Shown: piece by piece, positions 8,587 to 19,099 of the stretch
Position numbering within the stretch: the stretch's first letter is position 1
How the letters are laid out: every line of letters begins with the position of its first letter
DNA from: Priapulus caudatus
Taxonomy: Eukaryota; Priapulida; Priapulimorpha; Priapulimorphida; Priapulidae
Reading direction: 5' to 3'
Length of the DNA stretch: 22,137 bases
Assembly (NCBI RefSeq): GCF_000485595.1
Contig: NW_014577401.1
Span: 290,619 to 312,755, forward strand
Notes under the pieces: generated by a model
The model's database searches: none
What the model was told of the DNA's origin: nothing
What the model saw: only the letters and a program-made list of their open reading frames with translations
Program-made: the position numbers and the translations under genes

Positions 8587-9204
8587 TTAAGCCGGGCTTA
8601 TGTCGGCCTTGCGACGCGACGCGATTGCCTTGCAAGCGACCTATTTTCTGCAATTTTCTGCAACTGGTTGCAAGTCGCAGCGACGATCGCGTCGCAGCGA
8701 CGATCGCGTCGCTGAGAAAGTTCGACCTAAGCACCCCTGCGACTGCCAGCGACGGGTCTGCGACTGCTTTCGACTGGAAAATTGTCAGTCGCAATGCAAT
8801 CGCAGCGAGTCGCACATGTTCTACTCTTGACGCGCGACTGGTTCCACCGGTCGCAAGCATTGTTTTCATGGTTACTACCCGACATAAGCTGCCTTGCGAT
8901 CGCTGCGACTAAATTCGAATGCATAATGAACAATGCATAAAAGTGAACAATGCGAATGAAACAATCAGTGCATACAGTCATATACACAACATGCACACAG
9001 CAACAAGTCATGTAAACTCATTTAGTTGCGCGATCAATAGGCGATCGTCGCTTCGACCCAAGCGCCTTCTGCAACTGGCTGCGACTGGTCGCAGGTAGTC
9101 GCTGTCAGTCGCGTCGCAGTCAACCTAAACACTGCAGTCGCAGTGAATTGCAGTGCGTCGTGTCGCGTCGCAAGCAATCGCAACCCGACATAAGCCCAGC
9201 TTTA
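8587..9204. mobile_element. PIF/Harbinger-like MITE
   Basis: The element 8590-9201 (612 bp) has termini AGCCGGGCTTATGTCGG and CCGACATAAGCCCAGCT, a 16 of 17 inverted match. It is flanked by the trinucleotide TTA at 8587-8589 and 9202-9204. A TWA duplication is characteristic of PIF/Harbinger elements. The ends are dense in GCGAC/GTCGC motifs and the centre (about 8920-9020) is AT-rich. Open frames across it follow the CpG-rich repeats and are not genes. It sits just past the SLC22 polyadenylation signal. Confidence 0.82.
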
Positions 9205-9720
9205 CACCAGGAACAAGTAATAGTGATATTTTATTTTTAATTTAAATTACATTATTTTATATATCTCTATTGTTTAAATAAAATGCCTGCTCATGATAAA
9301 ATAAAGACTGGTTAATTTTTATATGAAGTACCGCGACTGTTGTTATTAGGCTTCAACAGTGACATTGTAAAGGAAAATGTTATCACCTTCTATTACTCGA
9401 CCGATTATTACATTTGGCTTGATCAATTTAATTTTCAAAACGTCTGCCTCGTCATGCAACACCACCACGCACCTTTATTCCTCCAGAAGCATCCTTGCAT
9501 TTGCCCCAAGCCCATTCTGCTTCTCTCTTCCTCTCTTTCTGTGTCAGTAATGCACACGATGAAATGGAAAAGGAGATTTTATCTCTTACACACAAATAAC
9601 CATGTATACATAAATCTCAGCCAACACCATAAATTTATCCCCAACATGTATTATATTACATTCACTTCCTTGTTCGTGCTTGAAGATCATCACCAGAAGA
9701 TTCCCAATAAAATACATTAA
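9205..9720. other. Intergenic, convergent 3' ends of SLC22 and COG4
   Basis: Contains the probable COG4 3' UTR, with the minus-strand polyadenylation signal AATAAA at 9479-9474. Plus-strand AATAAA motifs also occur near 9277, 9300 and 9705. The 126-codon open frame at 9340-9720 begins with TTG and has no recognisable features. Confidence 0.5.
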
Positions 9721-9785
9721 ACCTGCCGCACTTCACGGCGCCACCGTAGACGTGCGCACGAGCGAGAAACGACAGTGGCGCCACC

Positions 9786-12068
9786 TCAGAGCTTCAACCG
9801 CTTGATGTCCTCGATGCGGAAGTCCGTGCGCAGCGCGAGCACCTGCCGCACCTCGCCAGGCGTCAGCCGCCACGTGAGGGCGCCGGCGTTCGCGCCCCAG
9901 TAGTCGAGGATCTCGGCAACGCGCTCCAGGTTGAGGATGGTCGCGATCTGCGAGAGCCGCGCGAACCGCTCGCGTCCGCTCCACGTCGACGCCGACGCCA
10001 GGTACCCAGTCAACGCGCGCAGCTCGCGGTCAAACTGCACGCCGCCGAGCCGGTTGAAGCGCGACGCGAGCACGGCGCCCTCTAGCATCGCGGCGACGTC
10101 TATGACGAGCGCCGCGACGAGGCGGTCGTAGTTGGCGGGCAGCAGCGGCGCGCGGAACGACGTCAGCAGCGACTCGATGTTGACGACGAGGCCCTGCACG
10201 AAGGGGTCGTTCGCCTCGTACTCGGAAAACTCCGCCTCGGAGATGTCGTGCGAGACGTACGTGAACACCTCGACCCACGGCTTGAGGCGCGGCCGCACGG
10301 CGCTGCGGTGCGCCTGCTCCACGCCAAACTCGAGCGTCTCGGCGAAGCGCGCCTCGGCGGCGGCGAGGTCGGTGAGGCAGCTCGCGAGCTTGGCACGTTC
10401 GCGCTCGCCGGCGTGCGACAGCCGCGCGGTGAACTCCGCCTCGAGCGAGGCGCGCAGCGTGCGCAGGTGCTCGCCGCTCACCGCGACGTCGTTCAGCGTG
10501 ACGAGGAAGCGTACGCGCCCCTCGTCGGCGTCCGACAGCTTGCCCTGCTGCAGCGACGCGTGCAGCACGCTGTATGCCTGCTGCAGGTCGAGCAGGCCCG
10601 ACGGGAAGCCGGCGCGGAGGCGCGCGCGCAGCACGTCGCCGTACTCCGTCTCGACGACGGCGCGAGCGAGGTTCAGCAGCGCGCAGACGACGTCAACGGC
10701 GCCGCTGGACGCCGCGCGACGCACACACTTGCTGACGACGAAGAAGACGTCGTCGACGACGCTCGACGTGCGGCCGTCGTCGTCGGGCGCGTCCATGGCG
10801 ACCGCCTTGGCGACCGACTCGCGCATGAAGTACTCCTCGAGCGAGACGTAGCGGCCGAGCAGCTCCTGCATCGCGCGTGCGAGCGCGCACCGCCCGATAA
10901 GGTCGTCGAGGCGCGACGACATCTGGCGGTGGCGCTCCTCGTGCGTCGCGACGGCGGCGTCAATGTCGGAGGCCGCGCGGCGGCGCACGAACCGCAGGTA
11001 GAGTTCCGCGCGCGCGTTCAGCAGAGTCGCCTCCGCGAGAACGACGTCGAGTTCTCGCGGGTCGAGACGCTCGCCCGGCGACGACCGCGGCGCCACCTGC
11101 AGGACGAGCGCGCACTTATGGTCGAAAGCGCGTGCGCGGCGGAATTCGTCGATGACGCGGCAGGCCTGCACGTCGACCTCCTCCTGAAGGTCAGCTACGA
11201 ACGTGAGAACACGACCCGGACCGTAGTAGGTCTCGACGAGCGGTTGGTGGATCTCGACGACGCGGGCGACGCCCTCTAGCAGCAGCGTGAGCGCGTCTGT
11301 GTAGAGCACGCCCGCGCGCGGCCCCGCCGGGTCTGCCCCGAGGGCCGCCTCGAGGTTGGCGCGCGCCGTCGCAGCAATCTTCTCGCGAAGGAAGCCGGAA
11401 AATCGCCGCAAGCCCTCGTCGTGCAGTCCGAGCAGCGGGAAGATTTTGAAGAAGCGCTCGACTGAGGCGACGTCGCCGACGGCGACAGCGTCGTCGAACT
11501 CGCGTCGGACGAGTGCGACGAGGTCTCGCGTGGCTGCGTGCAGCAGCGCGAACGCCGCGTCCAGCTGCCCGCCCTCGCCCGCGTCGTCGTCGTCGCCCGC
11601 CGCCGCCGCGTCGCGCAGCGCGCTCTCGTCGAGGCCGAGGAAGCGGTGGATGTGCGCCGCCGCCTGCTCGTAGTCCTCGACCTGCAGCGCCATCTGCACG
11701 CCGTCCGTGCAGAACTTCAGGTCGAGGATGTCGTCGACGCGGCTGAGAGACTCGTTGACGCGGCGTTTCGCAACGTCCAGCTGCCGCACCTTGCTGCTGA
11801 CATTGTCGGCGAGCGTCGACGTGAACCCGATCATGTTGGCCAACTGTCGCGAGTCCGCATCCAGCAAGGACAACCCGGGCAGCAGCTGGTCGAGACGCGA
11901 CAACTTCGCAGCGAGATCGTGCTGCTGGGCGAGCAGCGTGTCCAATTCGACGTCAATCTCGTCCTCGCTGCGGCAGAGCTGCTCGTAGGCGGCTCGCATG
12001 TCGGCATATTCCGTCATCTTCTCGACGGAGATTCCGTCGGTAGACGGGTTCGTCAAGGCGGCCGCCAT
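9786..12068 (-). CDS. COG4: Conserved oligomeric Golgi complex subunit 4
   Basis: A single uninterrupted reading frame of 760 residues aligns over its whole length with animal COG4 (human about 785-789). COG4 is a lobe A subunit of the COG tether that supports retrograde intra-Golgi vesicle traffic and interacts with SNAREs. Visible landmarks: an N-terminal heptad-rich segment (about 25-112), EDYEQAAAHIHRFLGL (131-146), VERFFKIFPLLGLHDEGL (203-220), HQPLVETYYGPGR, EEYFMRE, EANDPFVQ, and the C-terminal LNLERVAEILDYWG and TWRLTPGEVRQVLALR. Arg704 and Glu739 correspond to the human Arg729/Glu764 salt bridge of the C-terminal domain. The frame is open 32 codons further upstream, but the ATG at 12068 is chosen: it has a strong context (AACATGG) and homology begins after it. 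A low-complexity Asp/Gly/Ala insert lies near residues 153-167. No introns are seen and third codon positions are overwhelmingly G or C, unlike the neighbouring genes. A minus-strand AATAAA is at 9479-9474. Confidence 0.97.
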   Translation of the reverse strand: MAAALTNPSTDGISVEKMTEYADMRAAYEQLCRSEDEIDVELDTLLAQQHDLAAKLSRLDQLLPGLSLLDADSRQLANMIGFTSTLADNVSSKVRQLDVAKRRVNESLSRVDDILDLKFCTDGVQMALQVEDYEQAAAHIHRFLGLDESALRDAAAAGDDDDAGEGGQLDAAFALLHAATRDLVALVRREFDDAVAVGDVASVERFFKIFPLLGLHDEGLRRFSGFLREKIAATARANLEAALGADPAGPRAGVLYTDALTLLLEGVARVVEIHQPLVETYYGPGRVLTFVADLQEEVDVQACRVIDEFRRARAFDHKCALVLQVAPRSSPGERLDPRELDVVLAEATLLNARAELYLRFVRRRAASDIDAAVATHEERHRQMSSRLDDLIGRCALARAMQELLGRYVSLEEYFMRESVAKAVAMDAPDDDGRTSSVVDDVFFVVSKCVRRAASSGAVDVVCALLNLARAVVETEYGDVLRARLRAGFPSGLLDLQQAYSVLHASLQQGKLSDADEGRVRFLVTLNDVAVSGEHLRTLRASLEAEFTARLSHAGERERAKLASCLTDLAAAEARFAETLEFGVEQAHRSAVRPRLKPWVEVFTYVSHDISEAEFSEYEANDPFVQGLVVNIESLLTSFRAPLLPANYDRLVAALVIDVAAMLEGAVLASRFNRLGGVQFDRELRALTGYLASASTWSGRERFARLSQIATILNLERVAEILDYWGANAGALTWRLTPGEVRQVLALRTDFRIEDIKRLKL

Positions 12069-12356
12069 GTTGTTTACGTTTACACAGCCAGGAGGCTGGA
12101 CTCCAATCGGAAAACCCATTCGACTCTTCCCGTCATGCCTAGAAAACAGTCTCGGGGGTATCACGGGGAATCAGCGGAGTGATTTTACATAAATTCATGG
12201 TTAATTGTTTGCCGGAAGCTATGACTGCTGTATTTATCATAGACTGGTGCTCGCTGCTGGATTGGCATGAGCGAGCATTCATAGCGAGTGGAGCCGACGG
12301 CGGGGACCAGTCTATGTTAATCACCGGAACTATCATTCAAGATAGCCTGCTTTTAG
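12069..12356. promoter_or_regulatory. Short head-to-head spacer between COG4 and the helicase remnant
   Basis: The COG4 start codon and the first readable helicase exon diverge from a spacer of 288 bases, which should hold the COG4 promoter. No TATA box was identified. An 11-bp inverted repeat (CATAGACTGGT at 12238-12248, ACCAGTCTATG at 12306-12316) is present. Assignment as a promoter rests on position only. Confidence 0.4.
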
Positions 12357-15080
12357 ACGGCAATACCATATGCGAAAGGCAAATTTGGGTTCCTTCATAA
12401 TTTAAAAGAGAAACAGATAGAGACATTGGCATCCCTGTACGCAGGGAGAGACTGTCTGAGTATTCTTCCCACCGGCTACGGTAAGAGTATCATATATCAG
12501 CTGCTGCCATGGATATTTCAGTTGAAAGCACGCTCAGGAACAACCCATGTCCATGATTGTTTTGGTAATTCGCCCCTCAGTTCTCTAGACTAGAGATCAG
12601 GTGTTAGAGCTGAGATCCATGGTGTTTCAGCGTGCTTCCTGAATATTCACGGCAGCTCTGGTACAATCTCGAGTCGTAGCAGGGAGGAAGAATGCGAGGA
12701 TGAGGATGAGGAAGAGTCCGATAGTGTTTTCAGGGTTCTCCCCAGGATGAAATTCAAACAGGGGGGAGGGGGAAGGGGTAGCGGCGGGCTGACGGGGGAC
12801 GGGGTCCGCGAGGGGGCGTGTATATTTTTACCGTACACTTAATTAATTCGCGTACAAAAATCGTCACCTCAACAACCATAGACGGTACTTTGGGGTTCAC
12901 TGTTATCATAATAAGGATAGCTCGGGAACGTCGCTGTATAGTTATATAAGACAGTTTAACTTAGTGGTACTGTCTTCAGTACATATGCGTGTGTAGCGGT
13001 AAAAATACCGCGGTCTGATTCCTGTCGAACGAATCAAATTCTTAGACTGAATCGACTTCCCGGCTGCTTGGCAACTTTCATTGTGGTGGAATTTAAACAC
13101 GCCCGCGGGGGGCCTTAGTTTTCCCAGACGGCGGGTCGGCAACGGTCGACTTCAAACAAGGGGGCAGTGTTTCACCAATAAGCGGTGGAGCACAGCGCCG
13201 CTCCCCCGTTTGCGCAACCGTAGGGAGACCTGCTTGTTTACCACCTGTGCCTCTGAAGGGGGTGACCCTCGAGGAGATCGCCAGAGGTGATTTCAACATT
13301 TATCTACATGCATCCAGAAGCGGTTTAGAAACAAGAAACTCTACTCTATTCTTAGATCCGCGGAATATTTCGTCTCGTGTGTGCTCAGTCGTAAATCGAC
13401 GAGGCACACATGATTTCAGAATGGTAAGAACATGCATTGTCGACTAATTACAAGTTTCATGAACCCACCACTTATCCTTTATTGAGTACCGCTTTTGAGT
13501 CTTCCGCCTCTTTATTTTCTGTCCTCTGTAGCGCAATTCCAGCCAAATAAATTTACAAAAAATATGTTAGTATTATTTTGTTACTTATTTTGTCTAGAAT
13601 TTCTGTTTGTTCTTTTTCACCTGTAGTGTGTTTCTGGTTTCTCCACGATTTCTAATCTAAAAACTAATTCAAATCTAAAAACTTTTAACTAAAATTTTGC
13701 AACATGTCAGTTTATCTTATACCATAATACTGAAACACAACTGTTTATCACCTACCATTATTTTTGTAGCTTGCAAAGTGATGCTTTGGCATCAGGTTTG
13801 TGATCACATTTTCAATGCTTTCGAGTAAGCAAAATTGAAAATGTATTGTTGCTTGATGTTTATTACTTCCTGTATAGTATATTTCATAGGCAGACACTGG
13901 CCAATGAATCGGGTAAAATTTAGAATGTGGGTTGCCCCGGAGTAGTTGGGGCAAGTTCGAGCACCGGGGCGGGCAAGTTCTAAACCGTTTTAGATTCCAT
14001 GCAAAAATAGACTTGCATCCCGCGTACTATTTATTTCTGTCTGTCGGTTTTGCTATTTGTAGCTATTTGTCAGCTACTCTATAATGTTGGAATATTGTAA
14101 ATGTATGAGTCAACAAATTAGGGACATTTGTTCGCCTGCGTCATCCGATGAAATGTACATGTGTTTACAAGAAGTGTATTATGTACTGTTAACTACATGT
14201 ACATATTATATATTCATAGGGGTGAAGATTTCCGTCCTTGTTTCAAACGGCTAGGGGAGCTGACCTGCCTGTTTAGTGACTGTCCCCATTTGGCGCTCTC
14301 TGCAACCCTATCACCGGAGACAATTAAATACATCATCAAGGTTTCTGAAAGTGTTTTATTTCATATTTTACAAAAATAAACAAAATAAACAATGTCATTA
14401 CATTGCACAATCTATAGCGAAATACGCCAAATATAGTACATAGGGTATGTGTCAATAGAGCAGGTACGGGGGGGGGTATGGGATTTGTCATGAGAAGTAT
14501 TGATACAACCACTGGCAGAGGAATTAAAGGAGAAACTGAATAGTTTCCTATTGACCATAGTGTATGTAGAAAGTCTGGAGTCACTTGGCTATTTCTACCA
14601 GTTCCTGAATAGTTATCTACAGGAGCTACAATATTTCCCCGTACACGACAAAGAGCCAGAGTGTCGAGTGTTTGCACAATATCATACAGAATACACACAG
14701 AAGATGAAAGTCGCACATTGTGTGTGAACTGAAGAAGAAGGACCCAGTCCCTAAGGCTGTTTTAGCAAACTGTGGCGCTAGGTATGGGCTTAAATGCACC
14801 GCACATCCGCAGAATAATTCACTGCAGGCCCCCTACATCATTGGAAAAGTATGCTCAAGAAATAGGAAGAGCTGGCAGGGATGGAGAGCAAGCTCATGCA
14901 ATGCTCTACTACAACAACAGTGACATAGCTAGTAACAGGAAGGGGTTGACAAATGGTATTGTCAAGTTCTGCAGAAACAAGGAAAGCTGTCTAAGACTAC
15001 AGCTGGTACAGTACTTTGGATTTAATAGCGTGATTTTCAGTGGGGATAGGAAAGACTGCTGCTCCAACTGTGCTGAATAA
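12357..15080 (+). pseudogene. RecQ-family DNA helicase, frameshifted (probable pseudogene)
   Basis: All main RecQ landmarks appear in order. 12357-about 12760: motif 0 (LKEKQIETL), Walker A LPTGYGKS at 12465-12488, motif Ia (SMIVLVI, then RDQVLEL). About 13259-13423: VTLEEIARGDFNIYL, then DEAH at 13398-13409, ending in donor TG|GTAAGA. 14220-14340: W-GEDFRPCFKRLGEL and SAT motif III. About 14506-15080: PLAEELKEKL, FAQYHTEYTQKMK, VALGMGLNAP, QEIGRAGRDG and a Cys cluster CCSNC before TAA. An ordinary acceptor (CCTGCTTTTAG) precedes 12357. Reading through needs at least six frame changes, including one near 12544, compensating changes around an in-frame TAG at 12586-12588, one near 13310, and single extra bases near 13394, 14710 and 14771. 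A motif IV stretch between 14340 and 14506 is not seen. The intact 760-codon COG4 next door argues against generally poor base quality. The product would have been a 3'-5' DNA helicase. Confidence 0.85.
13424..14219 (+). other. Probable intron of the helicase remnant
   Basis: Starts with donor GTAAGA after the DEAH block and ends with acceptor CATAG before GEDFRP. Joining the two restores the expected E-W-G-E-D-F-R-P sequence and its codon phase. Nothing else was recognised inside this AT-rich stretch. Confidence 0.7.
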
Positions 15081-15189
15081 GCAAAACATTTCACACAAAG
15101 TTCAACATGTCTCATACCCCTGTCTGACCATGAGTTATCGCTGTAGATACATGTAACCAATGCACTCACTACAGTTTATACGCTTATAA

Positions 15190-16940
15190 AAATAACATAG
15201 AATACAAACCACAGTTATCACCTGTATATTGACAACACTGATATTCACTGTATATTGACAACACTTGGAGTCGCACTGACTGTGGTAATGACATAACTAC
15301 TGATGAATCACTCGTAATGGACAAAACACACTTCCCATCTACTCTCTTCTCACACTGCTATCAACTGTATATGGACAACACCTGATTCATCACTGTAAAT
15401 GACATACCGTTCCTCTCACTTCTCGTCTCCTATTCATCCCCATTAATCACTCGTATTATTGATCAACACTGTTATCACTGTAATATTGACACACACTGTT
15501 TTTATCCAACTGATATGACACACACTGATATCAATGTATATGGACAACTACTGCGTTAATCCATCGTATGATGTCATCCAAAACACTCTCATCTCTCCTC
15601 TCTCGTCTCTCCTCTCTCTCCTCTCGCTCTCACTGTTATCTCGACTTCCTGCGTCTCACCACTCGACATCACACGTTACACTGAGTAATTAACTAGACTC
15701 TAACACATCTCGCATTCCAGCTCGTATATGAAACTACCCTCTCGATATCACTCGCTATATGACAACTGTATCAGCTGTAATTATGACAACACTGATATCA
15801 CTGTATATGCGACGAACACTGATCATCATGTATCTTTCGAACTCACCCTCACGCTTATCTCACCCTTATCACCCTGTATATGACAACACACTGTTATCAA
15901 CTAGTATATGACAACACCTGATATCACGTCAACGTATTACACTGAGCAAAACAGTTCAGCATCGATAATATGAGAACTGAGCGTCTGTTATAGCCGGTTG
16001 GGGGAGGGAGGAAGGGGGGAGGGGGCTAGGGAAGGAGGGAGGGGGGAGAGGGGTTTTGTGAGTGGGGTGACTGGGTAGTAGAGGGACAAGGTTTTACCAA
16101 CACTCGCGTTATCATCGACCGACTCAGTAATATGACAACACGCCATTGCGCGCTACTATTATACAGAAATTTGAAGTTAGCTTGTAAGTAATACATGACA
16201 AGCGCAATTAATCACCACTGTTATCACTACAGTTTGTACAAATCCGCGTTTCTCTCCTTGCCTACTTGACAGTATACTGAACAACACTGAATATCAACTG
16301 TAGATAACAAACACTGGATATCCTCTTCAATCGTTTCAGAAACGACATTCGCAACGCACAGGACATTGACGCAACGGTTAAAAGAGACAAAACACCTACG
16401 CGTTATCACTGGAACGTATACTGACAACACTGTTATCTACTGTAGTAATGACACAGTACACTGATACACTGGTATATAACAAAACAGTTATCAACTGTAT
16501 ATGAACAACACAGGATGTTATCAGATCAACCTGTATATGACACCGAACACTGAAATCACTGTGTATATGACAACTGATACTCGTTAGTACTAAGTATAAT
16601 GACAACATCTCGAAGATAATCACTGAGATAATACACTGCGGCAATTGTAACGTCACACATTCGCCACGTTTTTCACGACATCCGACGTGTTATCACTTGT
16701 AAAAAATGACAATCATGGAAATAATCCAGTTCACCGTAAATATGAACAAAAATTGAAACGAACCAGTTATTCCGGCCACTGCAGTATAGACCACACTAGA
16801 GCAGTTTACCAACTGTGACATTCCGGCAACTTACAAATGAACAAAAAACAAACAGCGCATACGTAACGTTTCATACTCGACATCGCACTGTAATTCAGTT
16901 AACATGACAAAACTGAGGATATCATCATGTAGATCAAAAA
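15190..16940. repeat. Degenerate tandem satellite, unit about 26 bp
   Basis: Recurrent modules ACTGTATAT-GACAACACTG-ATATC (or TTATC) repeat throughout with many indels and substitutions. Clean neighbours, such as the GACAACAC copies at 15231 and 15257, are 26 bases apart. Copies thin out after about 16660. A GA-rich, G-run patch lies at about 16000-16065. Small open frames here are not genes. Confidence 0.8.
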
Positions 16941-16959
16941 CCAATCATCAGTCATCATC

Positions 16960-17480
16960 TTCGTTAATAGTCCATCTTTTGCCGTGCCTGATGTGGACTT
17001 TGCAGCATATATCCTCTCCACCGTTCTCCTGTCTTGCGTTGATCCCTTCATCTCTATGTCACAAGTTCGGTGACCTTCAGATCTTTCTTAAGCGGTCACG
17101 GGGACAATGCTACTGCGCTCCGACCTATCCATGTTCTCTTTGGTCTTTCCAAACGCGGAACGTATCCATTTATTCCAGGGATCTCTAAACATTCTTCCAC
17201 AAACCTCAGTACTAGCCTCCGTTCGCGTCTACGCATTCGTCCGAACGTGCTTTTTATTCACAACGCCCAACCATTGTAGTCTTCTGGCATCTTGCGCCAG
17301 TTCTAATAATCGTTTACACTGTATTCTCTCCTTCAAGACCACAACATCACTCTCTTTTGCACACACATCAGTAACTGGGTTATCACTGAATTCCTAATCC
17401 TGCCATTTAATCTCCAGCTATGTATCTTAGCAATACGACTTCTGAATGCACATCGTTCTCAATATATTTTGCACCATTCA
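16960..17480 (-). mobile_element. Decayed non-LTR retrotransposon (LINE) 3' end fragment
   Basis: Reading the minus strand with frameshifts and stops gives, in order, RRLQWLGVV, then LEIPGINGYVPRLERPKRTW, then LKKDLKVTEL, then RDQRKTGERWRGYML. This resembles the segment after the reverse transcriptase in many LINE proteins (RWFGHV... RGRPKxTWxD... DLKxxGL... DRxxWR). No intact frame remains. Confidence 0.5.
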
Positions 17481-17851
17481 CTCTGATTCTGTTCAAATAA
17501 GCCACCCAAAGACACTTTCCACCCGCGGTTCCCGTATATAAAACCGGATTTCACAAACCAGCCGACGTTTTTTTCCCCCGAGACAAGACTTTTTAGTGCA
17601 GGGAAAGTCGATGGAACGAAAAACTCGAAATAATTCCTAGCATAATAGATGTTTTTTCTGATACAATCTATATATGGCAAGTATATCTGCAATTTTCTCT
17701 CGGCTTTCTGTGACAACTTCCAACACATCACATCACAGATGTTGATTATGTCATCGGTTTCTTCGTCCCATATCTTATTAAACCAAAGATCAACAATGTT
17801 ACATCTATCCACAAACACGTCAACGAATAGAAAATGTTGATTACCAAACAT
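17459..17851 (-). other. 130-codon open frame of unknown nature
   Basis: A minus-strand open frame with aromatic and acidic residues (FGNQHFLFVDVFVDRCNIVD near the start) is AT-rich and overlaps the LINE remnant at its 3' end. I do not recognise it. It could be chance or part of the decayed element. No splice sites or promoter support it. Confidence 0.2.
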
Positions 17852-17959
17852 TGAGATATGGACAATAAGTAATAATGATCAAGAGGTAATAAAGACATAA
17901 CAAAACGGTTGTAAATAACTACGGCATTGAGTCATAGACTCTCTTGTTAACATCATGAT

Positions 17960-18660
17960 AACTGCTGCTACTAGCTGCGCTAGCTACGGAGCTGCAGCCA
18001 TTAGCCGCTACTCTGCGAAGTCTGCTCCTTTAAAGCGCGAATAGCATCTCTGTGTTACGCTTCTCTAAAGCTAATGCTGCTGCGTGCGCTGCGCACTCAT
18101 AGGCTCGCCGCCCACTGCTCGAGCTTGCTATGCGCGCTGCTGCTCTAAAGCTGTGCTGCTCTCGTCTCCGTCACACATTTTACTGCTCCGCGCTCGCGAC
18201 TGCGCTCGGCTGACTACCCTAGCTGCTGCGCTGCTCGCTACGCACTTGACGCTTGCGCTATAACTGCGCTGCCCTAACAACAGCATTCTCACGCTGCTGC
18301 ACTGCTGCTGCTGCACTAACTTACGGCTGTCTGCGGCTATACTGCGGCGCTGGCGCCAACTAGCTTGCTAGCTGGCGCGCACTGCTGTGCTGCTGCTCGC
18401 TTGCTAGCTGCTACGCTTGCGCTTGCGCACTGCATACTGCTGCGCTGCTACTAGGCTGCGCGCTGCTGCTGCGCTGCACATGCTCGCTGCTGCTGCTATG
18501 CACGACCTCGCGCGCTGCCTGCATACTTTGCGTCTACTGCAACTAACCGCCACGCGCTTGCCTTGCTGCGCTAACGCGTTGGTTGTCTGTTTTATTGGCC
18601 TGGCGCTGCGTATCACTGCCTTAGCAACCCGCTCGGCTTCGCTACCGCGCACTTGCTCTA
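17960..18660. repeat. GCT-rich low-complexity tract
   Basis: About 700 bases are dominated by GCTGC, GCTCGC, CTTGCTAGC and related words with irregular spacing, like an eroded or badly resolved GCT/CTG repeat. Open frames on both strands are Ala/Ser/Arg/Cys low complexity. Confidence 0.75.
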
Positions 18661-18899
18661 CTTCGCGCCGCGCTCCGGCCAGTACAGCCACCGTCAACCA
18701 CGCGTTCGGAGTGGAAGTGTGCTCCGTGTGATCGTGGACGGGGCACCAAAGGAGGGGGAGTTTTTTTTTTCTCTGTCTGTACCCACCTTCACAGTCCGCA
18801 CCATAACAACCTCAGATAGCAAAACTCATGAACTTTCTCATAAATTTCCGTCCCGTAGTCTCCTCAGTCCTCTTTCACATTCCCTCTCTAGTAGATCAA

Positions 18900-19095
18900 A
18901 TGAACAGCTGTTTCACTGTTGATCCCAAATATACACTGTAAGTATCACTGTAGATCCCAATCAAGCAATCCTGTTATGGATCAACTGAGAACACAAAATT
19001 AACAAAAGGGAGGACATGACGGACTATCACTGGTCGATTCCAAAATAAACACGTTGTCATTGTAGATTGACAGTATCACTGTAACCGGAATCCAA
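18900..19095. repeat. Further copies of the satellite
   Basis: Modules such as TTTCACTGTTGATCCCAA, TATCACTGTAGATCCCAA and GTCATTGTAGATTGACAG recall the ACTGTATATTGACAAC unit of 15190-16940. The LINE remnant and GCT-rich tract are thus bracketed by related repeats. Confidence 0.5.
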
Positions 19096-19099
19096 TGAA

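Noticed and set aside
8559-9011. Several open frames after the SLC22 gene
   Set aside because: They lie inside the Harbinger-like MITE and follow its GCGAC repeats; no homology recognised.
12068-12164. Upstream in-frame start of COG4 at 12164
   Set aside because: The 32 extra residues have no similarity to COG4, and the ATG at 12068 has a better context and matches where homology begins.
9931-12192. Plus-strand and alternate-frame open frames of up to 343 codons over COG4
   Set aside because: Antisense shadows of a GC-rich coding region; the minus-strand frame matches COG4 along its whole length.
15190-16940. CRISPR-like array
   Set aside because: Units of about 26 bp are contiguous and degenerate with no unique spacers, in a eukaryotic genome; it is a satellite.
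18128-18731. Open frames in the GCT-rich tract
   Set aside because: Low-complexity Ala/Ser/Arg/Cys translations on both strands, no gene-like features.
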